Assembly (NCBI GenBank): GCA_017380955.1
Contig: JAFOCZ010000096.1
Span: 1 to 6,925, forward strand
DNA from: Alistipes sp.
GTDB lineage: Bacteria > Bacteroidota > Bacteroidia > Bacteroidales > Rikenellaceae
DNA: 6,925 bases
Reading direction: 5' to 3'
Notes under the pieces: model-generated
The model's input: only the letters and a program-made list of their open reading frames with translations
Database searches by the model: none
Told to the model about the DNA's origin: nothing
Translations under genes and position numbers: made by a program
Part shown: positions 6,336-6,925 of the stretch, in pieces
Position numbering within the stretch: position 1 is the stretch's first letter
Layout: the number at the start of each line of letters is the position of its first letter

Positions 6336-6623
6336 ATGAAACCCACTGTTTATATTCTCACTAATAGCAACAACACAACGCTATATACAGGCGTAACATC
6401 GAATCTCGATGAGCGCCTAAACCTACACGTAAACAACACCGTTTGCACATTCTCTTCACGATACCACACTCATAAATTGGTCTATGTGGAGAGGCATCCC
6501 ACAATGATGTCTGCTATTACACGAGAAAAGCAGATAAAGAGTTGGTCAAGAAAGCGCAAAATCGCACTTGTCGAGAGCATAAACCCTCGTTGGATGGATT
6601 TGAGAATGGGCAATGATATATAA
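6336..6623 (+). CDS. Small GIY-YIG nuclease family protein (YhbQ/UPF0213-like)
   Basis: A 95-residue single-domain protein of the GIY-YIG endonuclease superfamily. VYIL (5-8) and YTGVTSNLDER (17-27) correspond to the GIY and YIG strands; the Tyr pair is Y6/Y17 and the conserved Arg is R27. H31, REKQIKSW (63-70) with the metal-binding Glu E64, and NPRWMDL (83-89) complete the active site, so the enzyme looks intact. The length is that of the free-standing YhbQ-like group, whose biological role is unclear; there is no UvrC or DNA-recognition domain. It starts 3 bases after the trmH stop, so it could ride on that operon. Its GC content is 41% (119 of 288), against 57-58% in two 60-base samples of trmH (5641-5700, 6001-6060), which suggests separate ancestry. 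Immediately downstream is an inverted pair of palindromic elements (6628-6842), discussed as a possible partner. Confidence 0.88.
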   Translation: MKPTVYILTNSNNTTLYTGVTSNLDERLNLHVNNTVCTFSSRYHTHKLVYVERHPTMMSAITREKQIKSWSRKRKIALVESINPRWMDLRMGNDI

Positions 6624-6627
6624 ACCT

Positions 6628-6701
6628 CGTCATACCGAGGAGGCGCACGGTAGTGTGTATCAAGCGGTTATATGTTCGCTGCGCCGACGTGGGTATCTAC
6701 C
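6628..6701 (-). repeat. Palindromic intergenic element, copy 1 (inverted)
   Basis: Starting 4 bases after the GIY-YIG stop codon, this 74-bp unit read on the minus strand begins GGTAGATACCCAC and ends CTCGGTATGACG. Two nested stems are visible on the plus strand: outer ATACC (6632-6636) with GGTAT (6692-6696), inner GGCGCA (6642-6647) with TGCGCC (6680-6685). A further small hairpin sits in its centre, AGCG (6663-6666) with CGCT (6677-6680), partly competing with the inner stem at one base. It matches the element at 6768-6842 at both ends but in opposite orientation. The style (CGTCAT terminus, nested stems, intergenic) is that of dispersed REP-like repeats; dispersal cannot be tested in this window. 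Confidence 0.7.
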
Positions 6702-6767
6702 GCTGCGATATCCATAGAGGGCTGTGATTGATAGTGTCAATCAGTATCATTGAGGAACTATCCCAAT
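6702..6767. other. Hairpin-bearing spacer between the two palindromic elements
   Basis: These 66 bases contain a perfect 7-bp stem TGATTGA (6725-6731) / TCAATCA (6737-6743) with the five-base loop TAGTG. A mutually exclusive alternative pairs GATAGT (6730-6735) with ACTATC (6757-6762) and TCAAT (6737-6741) with ATTGA (6749-6753). No reading frame with a recognisable protein is present. The flanking ends of the two elements can pair across this spacer: ATCTACC (6695-6701) with GGTAGAT (6768-6774), and GTGG (6689-6692) with CCAC (6777-6780). The spacer would then be the loop of a larger cruciform or RNA hairpin. Confidence 0.5.
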
Positions 6768-6842
6768 GGTAGATTGCCACAGAATTGCATAGAGCAAGTA
6801 CGGTAACAGGTATCTCCTCAAATGCAATTCTTCGCAATGACG
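6768..6842 (+). repeat. Palindromic intergenic element, copy 2
   Basis: This 75-bp unit begins GGTAGATTGCCAC and ends CTTCGCAATGACG. Its outer stem is ATTGC (6773-6777) with GCAAT (6834-6838), and its inner stem is the perfect 9-bp GAATTGCAT (6782-6790) with ATGCAATTC (6822-6830), closing a loop of about 31 bases. It shares the terminal GGTAGATnnCCAC and ATGACG blocks with the inverted copy at 6628-6701, while both stems differ in sequence yet stay paired. The CGTCAT/ATGACG outer ends of the two copies form terminal inverted repeats of the whole 6628-6842 unit. The T-tract expected of an intrinsic terminator is absent. Confidence 0.72.
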
Positions 6843-6866
6843 TTATATAAAAAATAATACATAAAT

Positions 6867-6925
6867 ATGATACTACGCAAGCAATTTTTGCAGCACGTGG
6901 GGCAGACATCCCCATCGCCAATGCT
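6867..6925 (+). CDS. Probable class III (acetylornithine/aspartate-type) aminotransferase, N-terminal start only
   Basis: ATG at 6867 opens a frame that stays open to the right edge and encodes MILRKQFLQHVGQTSPSPM. This resembles the opening of Bacteroidetes PLP-dependent class III aminotransferases annotated as aspartate or acetylornithine aminotransferases, which typically begin with a pattern like LR-x-x-FL-x-HV-x-QTS-x-x-P. Nineteen complete codons are too few to show any PLP-binding residue, so the assignment rests on this short N-terminal resemblance. The start is preceded by an A/T-rich leader (6843-6866), typical for the phylum. It follows copy 2 of the palindromic element by 24 bases and is co-directional with the cvpA operon. 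No TAnnTTTG promoter is visible directly upstream. Confidence 0.55.
   Translation, partial: MILRKQFLQHVGQTSPSPM

Noticed and set aside
6624..6842. CRISPR array
   Set aside because: There are only two units, in inverted orientation, with diverged stems and no regular spacers.
6768..6842. Simple intrinsic terminator of the cvpA operon
   Set aside because: The stem-loop has a large loop, nested stems and no T-tract directly after it, and a sister copy sits upstream in inverse orientation. A termination side effect is possible but does not explain the structure.
6628..6842. Riboswitch or T-box leader of the downstream aminotransferase gene
   Set aside because: No conserved core of a known riboswitch or T-box was recognised, and the inverted duplicate arrangement is more typical of dispersed palindromic repeats.
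6697..6921. A 74-codon minus-strand frame over the palindromic region and right edge
   Set aside because: It crosses the stems of copy 2 and the antisense of the probable aminotransferase start. Its sequence looks like translated repeat DNA, and no start signal was seen.

Overview
The window looks like a chromosomal segment of a Bacteroidota bacterium, most likely of the order Bacteroidales. The protein families read as their Bacteroidales versions, promoter-like sites follow the TTG-N19-TAnnTTTG pattern of that phylum, start codons are preceded by A/T-rich leaders rather than clear Shine-Dalgarno sites, and a secreted family 2 glycosidase-like protein is present. Coding DNA is moderately GC-rich (about 57-58% in two 60-base samples of trmH). 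Isoleucine is encoded mainly by ATA (16 of 26 Ile codons in rsgA). Genus cannot be decided from this sequence.

Layout. Positions 1-377 (minus) hold the N-terminal part of a XerC/XerD-type tyrosine recombinase that runs off the left edge. A 106-bp divergent spacer with a good Bacteroidetes promoter leads into prmA (484-1323, ribosomal protein L11 methyltransferase) and a WbqC-family gene (1339-1941). These two converge on a minus-strand GH2 gene (1958-3973). The convergent ends share one hairpin that probably terminates both transcripts, with the GH2 stop codon at the stem-loop junction. The GH2 protein keeps the fold signatures but lacks both catalytic glutamates, so it is probably a non-hydrolytic pseudoenzyme. 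Back-to-back promoter-like sites at 4002-4038 separate it from a tight plus-strand operon: cvpA (4069-4707), rsgA (4694-5629), a trmH-family methyltransferase (5610-6332) and a small GIY-YIG nuclease gene (6336-6623). The first three overlap by 14 and 20 bases, and the last follows after 3 bases. The right edge carries the first 19 codons of a probable class III aminotransferase (from 6867).

Functionally, prmA, rsgA and trmH are ribosome/tRNA maturation housekeeping genes. cvpA and the WbqC gene are conserved but poorly understood passengers.

The most unusual part is 6336-6842. An AT-richer (41% GC) GIY-YIG gene is followed at once by two ~75-bp palindromic elements in inverted orientation (6628-6701 and 6768-6842), with a hairpin-bearing spacer between them. 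The elements share their ends, but their stems differ by compensatory base changes (ATACC/GGTAT against ATTGC/GCAAT). This resembles in outline a REP/BIME pair beside a REP-associated nuclease, with a GIY-YIG enzyme in place of a RAYT transposase. That functional link is inference.
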